A stretch of DNA of 64,000 nucleotides from Dryococelus australis (lineage: Eukaryota; Arthropoda; Insecta; Phasmatodea; Phasmatidae), in assembly GCA_029891345.1 (NCBI GenBank), contig CM056998.1, positions 173,624,332 to 173,688,331 of the forward strand, given 5' to 3'. Below are positions 34,540-46,927 of the stretch, one piece after another. Under the pieces are notes generated by a model. That model saw nothing but the letters and a program-made list of their open reading frames with translations. It was not told the DNA's origin and did not search any database. The position numbers and the translations under genes are program-made. Within the stretch, counting starts at the first letter, position 1, and the number at the start of each line of letters is the position of its first letter.

Positions 34540-35940
34540 ACTTGATGGGGAAGTATCCTTGTTATCTTGGATGCACGAATTTTTCTACAATGCTTAATTT
34601 TCGGAGTCAATATTTGAAAACCAAGTTAGTCAAGGGATAGGGGAGATCTTAACAGTCATTTCGAAATCCAACAAGTTTTTCTTACATCATAAGTTTTACA
34701 TCTGTAATCGAATTCAAATATTACGTTATTATTTAGTAATGTCAATCCCACATATGTAAAATTGAAACCATACAAATAAAACAAATCGTAAAGCAGTCCT
34801 CTATGCCATATATCGCTTTGACTTTTTATGTCTGGTCATAAATTTTCTTTACGAATATTTGAAAATTAAAATCGAAAATAGAATGGAAACTACCCCATTA
34901 AGCGTAGGAAAAATGACCTAACACGCGGACATTATACAAAGGAGGATTAAGGGGCGGACATACGGGACGCCGGCTCGTAAACGGAGGGGAAAATTTTGAA
35001 ACTTTTTCAAATGTACTTTCCTAATTTAACATTTTCATAAATTCAGAAATTTTAGGTGTATGGATTACACAGTCAGATAACATAAAAGAGTGCAATTTTA
35101 ATACTTTTTATCACGGGTATTCTATTTTAGCTATTTACGTGAATTACCCCGCGAGATTATTGAAATTAAAGAGCCAAACACGTTATCCCAAGACCCGCCT
35201 TGACAGGCAGGCACTAAGCGTAGCATTGTTTTCATGTATACATTTTAAAAAAATTGTCTCGTTAATTATAAAAAATAAAACCTACAAATGGTGAACTATA
35301 ATTCCAATACAGTAATCTGCACTCACATTTAACAGTAGAAATTCATGCGATTTAAAATAGAGAGATTTTTTTATACATTTTGTTTTACCGCGTGTTAAAA
35401 TAAAAATAAGCATGCAGGAATATCCTTGCATTTATATGAATCTGTGCAATCGCAGTGTTTATTGGACCTGGGGTATGGTGGGAAAAAAGGTATGAAGAGT
35501 AATAAGTTAGGGGAGTGTCATCATACGAAACCGCACCAGCCAGTTCGGTTGCGAACTTTACCTTGAGCCAGCCCTGAACGTAGGAAGGTGTTTATTAATT
35601 GCTTATGGTTGGAGGCCATCAAGATGTTAGCCCTTACAGAAACATTGCTGAGTTTACAGAATGCTGCACAGGAAGGCTTTAGTTACCTGCGCTGTACTAA
35701 TACTACTTCTGCTACAGGTTGGCAAGATCAATGTTACAATTTTGCAAAGAGAACATTTTCGCCTCTATGAAAGCGCTAGTGTCGGCATGGTACCAGATTT
35801 TCTCTATTTTCGACGTTAAAATAGGATAATTGCAATAATCATAAATCAAATAAAAGATGACTTCGTAACCAAGTAAAATGTTTTTCTTTTATAACTCACG
35901 TAGCTTAATATTTTAATTAATCTTAATCTTTTGTAAAGCT
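34540..35940. other. AT-rich non-coding stretch
   Basis: No recognised repeat. A 60-codon open frame at 35588-35770 has no recognisable domain. Confidence 0.45.
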
Positions 35941-35945
35941 ATGCC

Positions 35946-35990
35946 CCTAGCGATGGAAATTTTCCTTATGCGGAACTCTCTCATAAGTAG
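35946..35990 (+). repeat. Short dispersed repeat J, copy 2
   Basis: Partner of 33337-33400 (see that entry); about 80% identical by eye over about 40 bases. Confidence 0.55.
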
Positions 35991-36022
35991 AGTCACGAGT
36001 GTTTCATGAATTCATTCAGAGG

Positions 36023-36275
36023 TGAGCGAGTGAAGATATTTGGACGGCTCTTCACATCCAGGTCTTGAGAGTTGATGAGGTGATTGGGGAGAGTATGGAG
36101 CGGTGCCGGAATGAAGGGGCGGGGGAAGCGGGAGACCCCCGAGAGGACCCGCCGTCCAACGGCAATGTCCGGCACGATTCCCACATGCGAGGATCCGGAG
36201 TGTCCCGGCCGGGGATTGAGCCCGGATCGCCTTGGTGGGAGGCGAGCAGGCTAACCGCTCAGCCACCGTGGCCTC
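36023..36275 (-). mobile_element. tRNA-derived SINE, full length
   Basis: Minus-strand copy with the best-preserved tRNA-like head in the window (plus-strand reading: ttgagcccggatcgccttgg, then gctaaccgctcagccaccg). Flanked by a near-perfect 10-bp duplication, cattcagagg (36013-36022) and cattcggagg (36276-36285). The body matches the reference copy at 33061. Confidence 0.93.
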
Positions 36276-36289
36276 CATTCGGAGGGTGG

Positions 36290-36535
36290 GGTAGACTCCA
36301 AACACTTGTTACTTTTTTCCTACTGTAGCCATTGGATGACAGTTCTTTTGACACGCCCCGTCTAACTGTAGGCCAGTAATAAGCAGGATGCAGTAGTTTG
36401 AGTGAGTGTTTAACGGCCCTGTAAAGAGGTCTTACTTGATCACAGCAACCAATAAGCAAACGGTTATGTCTCGAATGTACAGAGGACTGTCCAGACTAGC
36501 TTGCTGCTAACTCAATCCGGCGAAATACTCGAGCC
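36290..36535. other. Possible decayed hAT-like fragment
   Basis: The right part reads ccggcgaaatactcgagcctctaccc, whose inverse complement resembles family C/D left ends. Interior motifs ccaataagc and ttgacacgccc recall those families. No matching left end or duplication found. Confidence 0.3.
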
Positions 36536-36737
36536 TCTACCCACAAGAAATCGCGTTTTGATCCAAACCTGTAGTAGAAATCACTTTCAGCTGGACGCAG
36601 AAGAAGAAAACGTCTAATCGATAGGGCCACCTGTTTCTCGCGAAAAGATATCACTACTAATTGTACTCCAAAACACTTCATTTCAGACCCAACATCGCGG
36701 TTGAATAATGTTAACTTGTACAAGTATCAACACTTAA

Positions 36738-37054
36738 CATATTATCCCGGGAATAGGGTGCTCGTTCGTCAACGACGTGTTGCAAAACACGCGTAATCAT
36801 GGTCGGTGCTGTGCGATACCAAAAGCCAGCGCCAATACAAACAGAGACTTTTCCCCTGGCTGTTGCTATTGGCTGCTGCTAACTCACCTGCATTATGCCA
36901 TTGTTCCCTGCTGGCGGTGCCATAAACCAGTATAAATTATTTTCATAGGTACCTTCACGTAAGTTATTGCAAGGGATTCGCAAGAACTTCTCTGACCAAA
37001 AATCTCCTCATTTTGCAACACCTGGAGCAAAAAATTAACGCATAAGTCGAGGGG
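36738..37054 (+). mobile_element. piggyBac-like MITE, copy 1
   Basis: Bounded by TTAA on both sides (36734-36737 and 37055-37058), the piggyBac target. The interior is shared with 46928-47211: gacgtgttgcaaaac, ggtcggtgctgt, accagtataaatt, ttttgcaacacctgg and attaacgcataagt, in the same order. About 317 bp, no coding capacity. Confidence 0.75.
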
Positions 37055-37240
37055 TTAAGCGTCTGATAGCTAATCAGTGTTAGGGTAACTTTATTCTGGC
37101 TGGCCCAGTCGAATGCAAAACGTCTTCTCACCCAGCATGCGCGTGAGATGTTGAAGTATAACCTGAGCACAAATATATTGTCGCGAACATTAGACGGCCC
37201 TTCACCTCAGTGTTGTCCCTTACTTGCAAGATGTATCTTT

Positions 37241-37945
37241 TAGGGACACCGGATTTTCGCGAAAAAAAATGCCACGACCAGTTGTACTTTATACCACTTT
37301 GACTCAGATCCACTTCCGTGATTGGATGGTTTCCGTGTTAGGCATCTTATGTATCTGCGCGCGAATCACACACGTACAGTGTTGAAGTTATCTAATTCTG
37401 ATTGGCCAGTCAGGTGGGAAAACGTCTTCTCACAAATACACGCCACCAATAAGCAAAAAAACTGTTCACTGTAAAATTAGCACTTTTGAAAGCCCTACTT
37501 TAAATCTACTTGTATGCACGTTGTGTATTCTTCCACCTTATGTAAAATTAACATTGCAATGGACCTCTTCACTTATTCATACGTCGGTCAAGTGAAACTG
37601 TGAAACTATTAGAAAAGTAAATATTTTACTAATATCGTCATTTTTAAACTTCCATTCATTAAAAAATAATAGAAAGCTAAATAAAGAATTTAAGTTATCA
37701 CAAACGGTTAACCAAAACTTTTTACTCGACATTGAGATAAGGAACTACTTTTCATCCATCGTTAGCAACATTACTGGGCGCATCTCCCTCAGTATATCCG
37801 TTAAAATATATGTAGGCAGGGGCAGTGACATTTTTCTAAGGTTGATTTCAAAAGTGCTCACTTTATCTCGAACAGCCTTTACGCCCGTAGAGTATTGAAA
37901 TCTAGCGTGTGCAGAAATATTTTCGCGGAATCCGGGTGTCCCTAG
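37241..37945 (+). mobile_element. hAT-type MITE, family E, split by M
   Basis: Left end tagggacaccggattttcgcg; right end, inverted, ctagggacacccggattccgcg. The flanking 8-mers GTATCTTT (37233-37240) and GTACCTTT (37946-37953) are 7 of 8 identical. An M MITE at 37457-37880 occupies the right half, so the hAT itself is about 280 bp. Confidence 0.85.
37457..37880 (-). mobile_element. MITE family M, copy 10, inside hAT element
   Basis: Inverted full-length copy: actgttcactgtaaaattag at the left, ctcactttatctcgaacagcc at the right. The exact left boundary is blurred by an A run. Confidence 0.88.
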
Positions 37946-38435
37946 GTACCTTTCATTCTTTAAACTATGGCCGCCTTCCGTTGCTCATTGATTTCACTGG
38001 CCAGTGAAGTCAGCTATTGTTCTGATACTGATGAGCACTAATGATGACTGGCACTCGTTTCCGCGTGCCAATGGGCGGCACCCTGCGCGAGGCTACGTTG
38101 ATTACTGAAAGCACTGAGTTTACTGCTGCTGCAGAGGTTGTGCAGTGTCAGCAAAACAAGATTTTGGCGAGCGATTCAGGTTTTCGTAGGTTCTTTGAGA
38201 TCGTTAAGATGTGCATATTGTAGGATAATTAAATACAAAATAGTTCTCACTGAAATTCCGAGCAAAGGCAGTGCAAAAATAAACTCAAAACAACTTTTAT
38301 GTTGTTTGAAATATAATTTTTTTTATTTTGTCAAACAATTATGAATATTTTTATACGTAGAAATATCTTAACTCAAGACAAGAGATAATGAAATTAATAA
38401 TTTAATTCCTTAAATTTAATTTTAATGAATAACAC

Positions 38436-38676
38436 TGCCAAGTGGAGTGGATATATTTGGGGCACTCTTAACATCGAGAATAACGCGAGGTGAGTATGGA
38501 GCAGCGCCGGATTGCAAAGGCGGGAGAAACGGCAGATCCCCGCCAAGGCCCGTCGACCAGCAGCATCGCCCGACACGATTCCCACATACGAAAATCCGGG
38601 AGCGGCCCTCCGGGGGTCGCACTGGTTTGCCTTCGTAAGAGCCGAGTGATCTAACCACTACACCACCATGGCCCCT
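38436..38676 (-). mobile_element. tRNA-derived SINE, slightly shortened
   Basis: Minus-strand copy. Tail gtggagtggatatatttgggg, body ggtgagtatggagcagcgccgg and cgtcgaccagcagcatcg, head ending cactacaccaccatggcc. A short deletion removes part of the CTCATCGGCTCTCAAGACC block. Confidence 0.85.
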
Positions 38677-38786
38677 CCTACCCACTGTCAAGCGTTCATA
38701 AAACTGTGCAGTTACTGACGAACAAAATATTTACTGTTGACTTCAGCTTACTCCCTTACTGCTGACGAACACTGATGAACCATCCG

Positions 38787-39082
38787 TAAGGACATGCAAA
38801 ATTCGCGTTATTTTCTGGCGTCACGGTAGAATTCACCGTCCTATACATACTGGAGTCGTCTTAGTTTGTTTATTGTCTCATGCGGTAGTGAGGGCCGATC
38901 TTCCCTTTTCACTTGGTTGGACGTGATTGGGCCAGTTTCTTTTTGGTAGTTTCCTATTGGTCCAAATATCGTCCAGGGCGTGGCCGGACAAACAATAGTC
39001 CAATGACAAACGTTATACTTAAACACAAGTGTTTAAAGTCTAGTCTATCTTCAAATAATAAGGTGAATTTGGCACGTCTCTA
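38787..39082 (+). mobile_element. hAT-type MITE, family C
   Basis: 296 bp. Left end taaggacatgcaaaattcgcg; right end, inverted, tagagacgtgccaaattcacc. Flanking 8-mers ACCATCCG (38779-38786) and ACCATAAG (39083-39090) share 6 of 8 bases, so it is an older insertion. Confidence 0.78.
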
Positions 39083-39190
39083 ACCATAAGTGATTGAAGT
39101 GCTCTTCAGCAGTAACGGAAAGTGGGCAAAATTCCGTAATCTGTTAAAAAGCTACTGCCAGTAACAGAACCTCTGAGTTAAATGAGTTCA

Positions 39191-39449
39191 CAGAGACGAA
39201 ATGTGGAGGTGCCTTTGCTGTGGACGTACCGAATTCTCTGATTGGCTACGCGAGGTACTGGGAACTGGTCACGTGTCTAAATACCTTCTGTTTCCTGCGA
39301 AAGGTCCCAGTTGGCTGGGCTGCCAGCAGGCGAATGAATTACCAGGCGCTCATTGGAGAACGGTGTTGCGAAATGTTGCTGGATAGTTAACGCCATTTTG
39401 CTGGCATGTGAAGTTCAAGTTCACGGAATAAAAGACTGTTTCACTCTAG
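39191..39449 (+). repeat. Dispersed repeat G, copy 2
   Basis: Partner of 27751-27990. Shares cagagacgaa, accaggcgctcattgg, attttgctggcatgtg and gttcacggaataa. Contains two attggct/ttggctg motifs like the hAT MITEs. Confidence 0.65.
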
Positions 39450-39959
39450 AATTTCCAGTATTCGTATTATAACCGAGCTGAAGCGAAGGGAAAAGGTTCA
39501 AATTGTCAGTATGTTGGAAGTACATCTAATAATTCTTTGTGCTTAGACATCAATTCAGATGATAACATTTTCAGTCACAATGTCTAGTTTATGAAATCTG
39601 TATCATAGACCAAAGACAAGGTAAACTGATAACATTGACCTACCCCAAAATAAAACAACTGCCAGTGTTACATGGTCAGGATTGATGGACGTGTTAATTT
39701 ATATCCCAATTTTCCAAAGACAAGTACTTTAATATGAATTTAGTGATTTTTCTGAATTTAATTTAATCAAACTGCAGTACTAATTAGTCAGAAAGTATAC
39801 TAACATCTCAAAGCACCTGTTCATTAAACATTATTTTAACCTATAATCCAATCCACGCAGTATTTGCTAGTGTTGGCAGCAGAGCAACTCAATGATGGTA
39901 CACAGAGACTCGTTGTGCGCAACCAGCGAGATCGACCCACCTCATCTTTAGTTTATGAT

Positions 39960-40195
39960 CTGTTCAAGAAGTGTATCTTATGGACTACAGAGTACGCAGC
40001 AGTAAACCACGCCCAGTCAATTAGTTCCTCACACGTGAGAAGTATTATTCGTTGTTGAGATTACGTTCTGTCATTTCAGGAGCTGCTGCTGCCTGAAACA
40101 TGAATCACGGAAACATTTCTTGTCGATCTTGATATATGAGAGAGTGCCACACCGATACTAGTATAGTTCCGATCATAAAATGTGTTCACTGCAAT
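39960..40195 (+). repeat. Dispersed repeat H, copy 2
   Basis: Partner of 30440-30700; see that entry. No coding frame. Confidence 0.5.
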
Positions 40196-40199
40196 TACT

Positions 40200-42250
40200 T
40201 AAACTACATTTTTAATGTTTATTATAATGTGCTAGAAATTGAAAAACACTTTTTTAAATAACTGACGGAAAACACATGGAAAGTCTCTCGTATTAAATCA
40301 GGCCGACATCGAACTCACAGCCTCCCGAATGTGGGCACACACGGCAAGTTTTCCAAAACAATATTTCGCGAATAACGGTTTCAATTAAAATGAATTCCCG
40401 TTTTGTTTTTACTTTAAATAATGAATGAAACTTCTTGGCATACCATAACCGGTTCCGCTGTCTGAAAATGCCTTTAGTATTGAAGTTTGGTGCTTCTGGG
40501 ACAAACAGTCTCTGAGTATTTCATTACATGCAGCAGCCTAAAAAAAACTCTAAGAAAGAGGCGCTCTCTTATAAAGTAACATTTATATCTTCTTACTCCT
40601 TTAGCGGCATCAGCTCTTAAGACATCATTGTTAAGTCACCCAAATCTATCTACTCCTTTAGCGGCAAATCTCGTGCTCTTGTTTGTTTACGTGCATTACA
40701 CAGTTTGACATTTTATTTACTATTTCTCTGAGCCAGGGCAGTTAAGAGTGAAACTAACTCCTCACTATGACAGCGACGAATTAACTAATAGGAGCAACTC
40801 AGTGTTGAAAGCGTACTGTGAAGTGAACTTTTGTTTTATACGGAAATCATACAATTACCTACACCCACCAGTCACCGTTTATACTGTGAAAATCACGTGG
40901 TCAAGCATTTAAAGGGAAATTGTCCCTTGTGCTTTCACTCCCGATTCTGTATTATGCTAGTAAAAATTTGTTTGATGTAGCAAAACTCTTCTTAGTACAT
41001 GGCCAAAGAAGAATTTGAAATGCTACAAAATCTATTCTGTTCTGACAAGTTATGTATCTGTTTAAGTGAAAACGCCTTTATTCATTCAACAAAATGTTAC
41101 TGAAAACATTGAAATACTCATCAGTTATTCGTATTTTTCGACCGTATACAAAAAAAAATATCCGATCAGTTCAAACTTTTATTTCGGTGTAAGAACTGAT
41201 CAGATTTTGGATCGGAGATTCTAAAACTTTTTAGACACTTTGCTGCCCCGTGAAGGGGGTTTGAAATTTCGGGTAGTTTTAATTGTAAACAAAGATTCTG
41301 GATGCGATTTTATCTGCCAGAGTATTAAAATTTATCAGACAAAATAACTAATGCTTACTCCATTTATTGATTTTTTTAAAGAAATACTTTGTAATCTGTC
41401 AAATTTTCACGTTGACCGCGGTGATGATCATGGCACGCGAGTTGGGGTACTGTTTAAAAAATGTGGTGTTTTAGAGAAGAGTTCATTGCAAAGTCATTGC
41501 GATGCGGGTGGGCTGAAGGAGTGAAAGTGAGTTCATCTTGACCTCCCCACGTGAGTCGTGGGGGGAAAAAAAACAACAACAAATGGGCGTATATTTCAAG
41601 TCCTGGCCAAGTGCGGAAGGGGTGTTCGACGTATACGAGAACGAGTGAAGGATTGTTACCCACGATCCTCCCTCTAGCTATTTATTACCGCTGGTTCCTC
41701 AGCATTATGCAGGCTTGCGCCCACCGCGGTAGGAAACTCCCTGCCGGCTGGGAGGAGAGAGAAGTCTCCCGTAAAAGCTAAAAGCCTCGAACCCTGAATT
41801 CGATTTAAATTAATGATGGGAGGTTTTTAAATCAGATTTCTGGCAAATCTTAGACATTCTCCTTCGTAATTCATTTAGTGAGACAAGACCCCATGACAAT
41901 ATTTAGAAAAAAAAAAAAGGGGAGTGTTCATGCTGGCGTTTAATATAACGTTGTACTACACTCTGTATAGGTAAAACTAACGTGTACTAACCTAACAATT
42001 TCCCTTTAACCATATTTACACCATTAACGATTGTCGTGCACGTTATTGTAAATTTCTTTTGGAATCAGCCTTTCGTGATTAATGTGTACTAAAACCTCTA
42101 CTTAAAAAATGTCTATAAACAATTTTCTTAGTAAAAGAAGATAAACGAGACTTCAAGAACTGCGAAAAAAAAAATCGCATGATTTCTTTACCAAACTGAT
42201 TAACGTAGGAAGGAAAATGAAGATCAAACTGGGAAATATTACAAGTGAAT
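40200..42250. other. Non-coding stretch
   Basis: No recognised gene. Contains a short inverted repeat GATCAGTTC/GAACTGATC (about 41164-41205) and a moderately GC-rich segment at 41500-41770 with chance open frames. Confidence 0.45.
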
Positions 42251-42306
42251 AATTGGAACATGATATGTCGCTAGATTCTATCAAAAACGTGTCGCTGGGC
42301 CCGGTT

Positions 42307-42491
42307 TCAAAATTCTTGTGTTTATCGATAGTGCTTGGTGAACTAAAATGTCTGTGTTTATCGATAGTGCTTGGTCTAAAATTCTTGTGTTTATCGATAG
42401 TGCTTGGTGAACTAAAATTCTTGTGTTTACCGATAGTGCTTGGTGATCTAAAATTCTTGTGTTTACCGATAGTGCTTGGTGAACTAAAATC
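42307..42491. repeat. 36-bp minisatellite, 5 copies
   Basis: Five tandem units of the type aaaattcttgtgtttatcg then atagtgcttggtgaact. Four are 36 bp and the second is 33 bp. Because both lengths are multiples of three, an open frame runs through it (42253-42504), giving a repeated leucine-rich peptide. I regard this as a by-product of unit length. Confidence 0.95.
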
Positions 42492-43298
42492 GTCACGTTT
42501 TTAGCGCCCACAGTTGATTTCTTGCAGAATAGAAACCTCTCGTGTCAGTAGAACTAGTAAAATGTTTACCTAATTTTGTGTGGAGACTTTTCATCATCAG
42601 AGATATACAGGTAGTTGCTCTATTTTTTTACTGTATGCTGAGGGAATGTTAACACTTAATGTCTGATAGTGGGAACTGGGTTACTGATATCAAAAGTAGT
42701 TGACACCACAGTACAGATATAAATGGATAAAAATATTTGACGTTTTAAAGTTTTCAAACTTTTGTGTAAAGTGTTTTATGAAATGAATTAGACAGTACGG
42801 CTGGATGTATTTCTAGAATTTTCGGACCACTACTATTGCGAGTCAGTTGAAAATAAAATTACTGCGTTGTGTTAGTCTGTATTTCAGGTTAACTGAGAGT
42901 TTATTAAACAAAAATTCTAAAAATCTCTCCCCGTTACAACATGTAGTTTAATACATTCAAAACACTCCAATTTACGATTTCACGTGTAGAAAATAAATTA
43001 TTGATACGTGCTGCACTCAAGTCGACAGAATACTTGTTCAATTATCATAACCAATCAGCTGTAGGATTTATGTTCGGCTTTAGCAATATGAAGCATTTAT
43101 AACCAAGAACATGAGATGATTTTACGAATCGGCTACTTAAAAGTAAGATCATAGGACACTAAGCCTCGCGGTGTACACTACCGGTCAAAAAATAACATGT
43201 TTGTTCGTTATGTGCATACTCAAGCAAACATAATTTATTCATTGGCTGCTGAAGCAGTTGGAATTCCTGCCCCAGTTTTAAAAGACAACGCATATTAA

Positions 43299-43596
43299 CA
43301 GAGCTAGTTTTTTTTTTCTCGCGAAAAAATACGAGTACACGCTAGACTTTAATACCACAAGCACCAAACCGCAGTTTGTATATTGCCATTGGTTGCTGTT
43401 TGCTTTAGGAAGTGTTTTCATATTTGACCGGGCCAATCAGAGTTCAGCAACATCCGCACGGCTCCCACGTGAATCGTGTGCGGACAGTTAACACGTGACA
43501 AAAAGTAGTTCAGCCAATCAAGATAGGTAAAAGACCCAACAGTGTTTTAAAATATAACTTTTCTTGAAATTTTTCTAGCGAAATTTCACTACCACC
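43299..43596 (-). mobile_element. hAT-type MITE, family D
   Basis: Inverted copy. The right end (ctagcgaaatttcactacca) inverted matches the family D left end; the left end cagagctagttttttttt then ctcgcgaaaaaatacgagtacacg matches the D right end. The interior has gttaacacgtg and gggccaatcagagttcagcaacat. Flanking duplication not convincing. Confidence 0.72.
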
Positions 43597-44269
43597 ACAG
43601 GCGAAGCCTCCCAGGTGCCGAACACACGCCTCGAAGAAATGTTTTGCGCCACGTGTAGCTTGGTTGCTCATGAATGATGTTCGCTGGGGCAGCCGATGTA
43701 TCACAAAGAGACATGTGATAGACAGGCATCGTATTCTGTTCAGACAGCGTGTATTTCCATGCCATATCTCTTCTTGGGCAGTAGCTCAGTAATCCTGGTT
43801 GTGTAAAACGTTTTTGGAGGTGCGTATTATCATCGGGCCAGAGCCAGCATTGAAATATTATATGAGCTAAGGGCAAACGACACAATTCAAACTGACACAC
43901 CACCTACATAGAATTTTATGACACATGGCCTGGTGTTGTGTTACATTGCGTAAAGATCAGGGGCTCTGTTTATTCTGCTTGCATAGTTTAGTACTCGCGG
44001 ACGTGAAGAGAGAACTAAACGCGAATCGCCACTAATATTTCCAAGAAGACTGAAGTTCCTGTTTGTACGTTAGGCTATTGCTCAAAAGTTTTTTGCGTCA
44101 TACCAGGTGTTTGGCTTAATTATTTTGCGAGATAAAACTGTCGGGACATAGCGAAAATAATAATCAGCACTATTGACGTGCAGGCGTTCCAAAGCACGCA
44201 TGTTCGCTCATTGGAGATCCATTGTCAGAGCATACGGATAAACGCTCCACGCCGAAGCACAAAGCCCAG

Positions 44270-44700
44270 TTCGCAGCTCGCTATTAATTAATGCGCGCGG
44301 AACACATGCCGCTGCGTGGTACTAGCTCCCCCCCCACCCCCCCGGGTACACCCATCACCGCACACGTCATCACTCCTCTTACCTCCATGTTACTCACGCA
44401 TCCACGCACAGCTGCATATCTGCGAGCCGCTACGGGCTTGGACGCGGAATGCCCGCCGTGAATGCAATATTGGAGTGATTAGTTTTCGCCTCCAGATGGC
44501 ATTAGCCGCCGCGTTATGTGGACCTGCTATTGGCTGGCGGCCGGAGGTATGGAAGGAAGGGGGTAATGGGGGGGGGGGGGGGTTGACAGTAGGAGGGGGA
44601 GTAGGTTTGAATAGCAAGAACCAAAGGGGCGCACGTCATTTGCAGTGCGCCGTTCCGCAGCTCCGTTAAGCGAAAAGCCGCGTTGTCATGAGCTGCGAAT
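44270..44700. other. GC-rich segment with C and G runs
   Basis: C-rich at 44327-44343 and a G homopolymer at about 44570-44582. Open frames on both strands up to 117 codons look compositional. Confidence 0.3.
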
Positions 44701-44704
44701 GTTA

Positions 44705-44938
44705 TCGCTTTGAGCGTTCTGGACCACCGAGGCGAAACGGGTTTGATACCCGGCGGGTTCCCTTCCGTATTCTCGCACGTGGGAGACGTGCCGGACGATG
44801 CCGCTGATCGCTAGATTTTCTCCGGGATCTCCCGTTTCCTCCACGCTTGCATCCCGTCTCTACTCCATGCTCTCCTCGCTTTATACTCATCTGCTCTCAA
44901 GACCCCGTTGTTGAGGACCGTCCAAACTTTAAAATGTG
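44705..44938 (+). mobile_element. tRNA-derived SINE with damaged head
   Basis: Plus-strand copy with a partially deleted tRNA-like head (ccaccgaggcgaaacgggtttg) and an intact body (cgtgccggacgatgccgctg, gggatctcccgtttcctcc, gctctcaagaccccgttg). It ends ggaccgtccaaac. Confidence 0.85.
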
Positions 44939-44939
44939 T

Positions 44940-46920
44940 TAGTATCGCTCAGTTTTTGCATCACAGCATGGCAAAATCACAATATTAGAATTTTTGGGCC
45001 AAAAAATAAAATAAGTTAAAATGTTTACACAACAGTTATCAAGGGTGACTGAACGGTCATGTCAAATTTAATTTTAAGTTATCCTAAGCAAAATTTATAC
45101 TACGCAAAATGATAAATTGCTACAAATCATAAAAATGCACTGATTTACTTATATAGAGCGATTTTAAAAAAATAATAAATTATTACATAGGGGGATTTTA
45201 AATATTTCTTAAAGAGTCTCAGGGTATCTTATTTTCACGTGAGCTTTCTTGTTTCAGCGAGTAAGTTTTTATTATTTGTACGTCCCAAAAACACTAAAGT
45301 TGTTTTTTTGGCATGTCAATATTGAAAAATATGTCTACAATTTTTTGTGCTAGCGATTGACTACATGTTGAACAATACTTCGTTCAAATATGAAATAACA
45401 GATATTTTGGTAACAAGCCTTTATTAAATATTGCTGGCTATAGATATTTGTGTAACATCGGTTAGAAATGCCTCGTTCGTCTGAGATACTTTCGGCTTGA
45501 GCTTAAATTCGCCTGTTTCGCAGCCATAGGCAATATTTTACAAAATGTTATGCGAAAATCTTTTGAGAAAAATTTGTCAGTAAAGTAAGCAAAATATCAC
45601 ACCAATTTATAAAAGAAAAGTACAAAACATATTTTGAAAAGTTTAAGAGAGTTTTAAAGATATCAAGAAGATATTTCAAATTTTGCCTCCAAATAATGTC
45701 CGAACTTGAATTCAGAAATCAAATATAAAGTAAAATTACTCCATATGCTTGTTTTTAAAATTTGACAGTAACTATAATTTTCGACTTCAATCCTAATTTG
45801 TACCCTAGAGTACTCAATGTTGATTTTTGAGCTTCCGTAAAACCTACTAAATTTGAATGAAAAATTCGTAAATTATAATTTGTTCCCCATTTTATTTACA
45901 GCTTTTTATGTGACATATAATTAAATTTTTATATTTATTTTCGACTCTGGAATTCAAAATTTAAAATAAAATTTTTAACATTACTTTGAATTGTAATGAC
46001 TCCTTATTTTTCTTGCATTTTAAATTATTTAATTAGTAGCTAAACTATTCCCTTTATAGCATAAATCGTCAAAACACTGATTTTTATATCGTATGCTTTG
46101 AAAATTCACGTTGTTTACTTTAAATAATACACAGTCTTCATTTTTACTATCCAGATTTTAAAAAATAAGCTGACTGTGCTTTCACAGATTATCGACATTT
46201 TTCATGTGGTAGAATAGTTCACGTGAAGCGGTACAAATTAACATAATTGGAAAGCAATTTGATAATATTTCATGAGTACATATGACTATAATTTTAATAT
46301 CTACTCGTCTATTTTATAAATTGTTCACTATAATATACCTTGGAATATAAATGCATCAGGTTTTACTTCTGTGTCATACTGATCAGATTCAGGAATATTT
46401 TAATTGTTTCGTACAACTGTTACGTTTCGCATTGAAAAAATCATCCACAGACTAAACCGTCACTACAGCACCAAATTACGCCTGTTTTAAGGCAATAAAT
46501 TGCCAGGTTTTTCTGGAACTTGATAAGCTATGTGATGCGCATAGTTCTGTATAGCATGCCTGGAGTTTGGTTAAGATTTGCTGGAGAATAAACAAACCTA
46601 GATAGCTGACCTAATTAAGGGGACATTGACATCCGTTTAAATGTTTCGATGAATAAATAACAACATTTTACAGTAATGGGAATTCATAAATTGTTTTAAA
46701 GCTTTCCAGCATGCAAAATATATAATTAGTTTCTAGTAATCTTTGCACTCGCGGGTTACAGATAACTCTATGTAGCATTATTTATATACAAGGAGCATAA
46801 GATCTTTAATGACAGATAACGCTCATCACACAAATAATTTGTTAAGTATGCCAGGGCACCCCAAATGGAGAATAAGTGGGTCACAAAATGCAATTTATAA
46901 GGGAAGCAAAATGTTTTATC
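44940..46920. other. Very AT-rich non-coding stretch
   Basis: No gene, no recognised repeat; among the most A+T-rich parts of the window. Confidence 0.5.
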
Positions 46921-46927
46921 CTGTTAA

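Noticed and set aside
43589..43903. 104-codon minus-strand frame
   Set aside because: Begins in unique sequence but runs into the end of a hAT MITE; no recognisable domain, no splice context.
44316..44669. 117-codon plus-strand frame
   Set aside because: Driven by C and G homopolymer runs; the opposite strand is also open and proline-rich. No domain.
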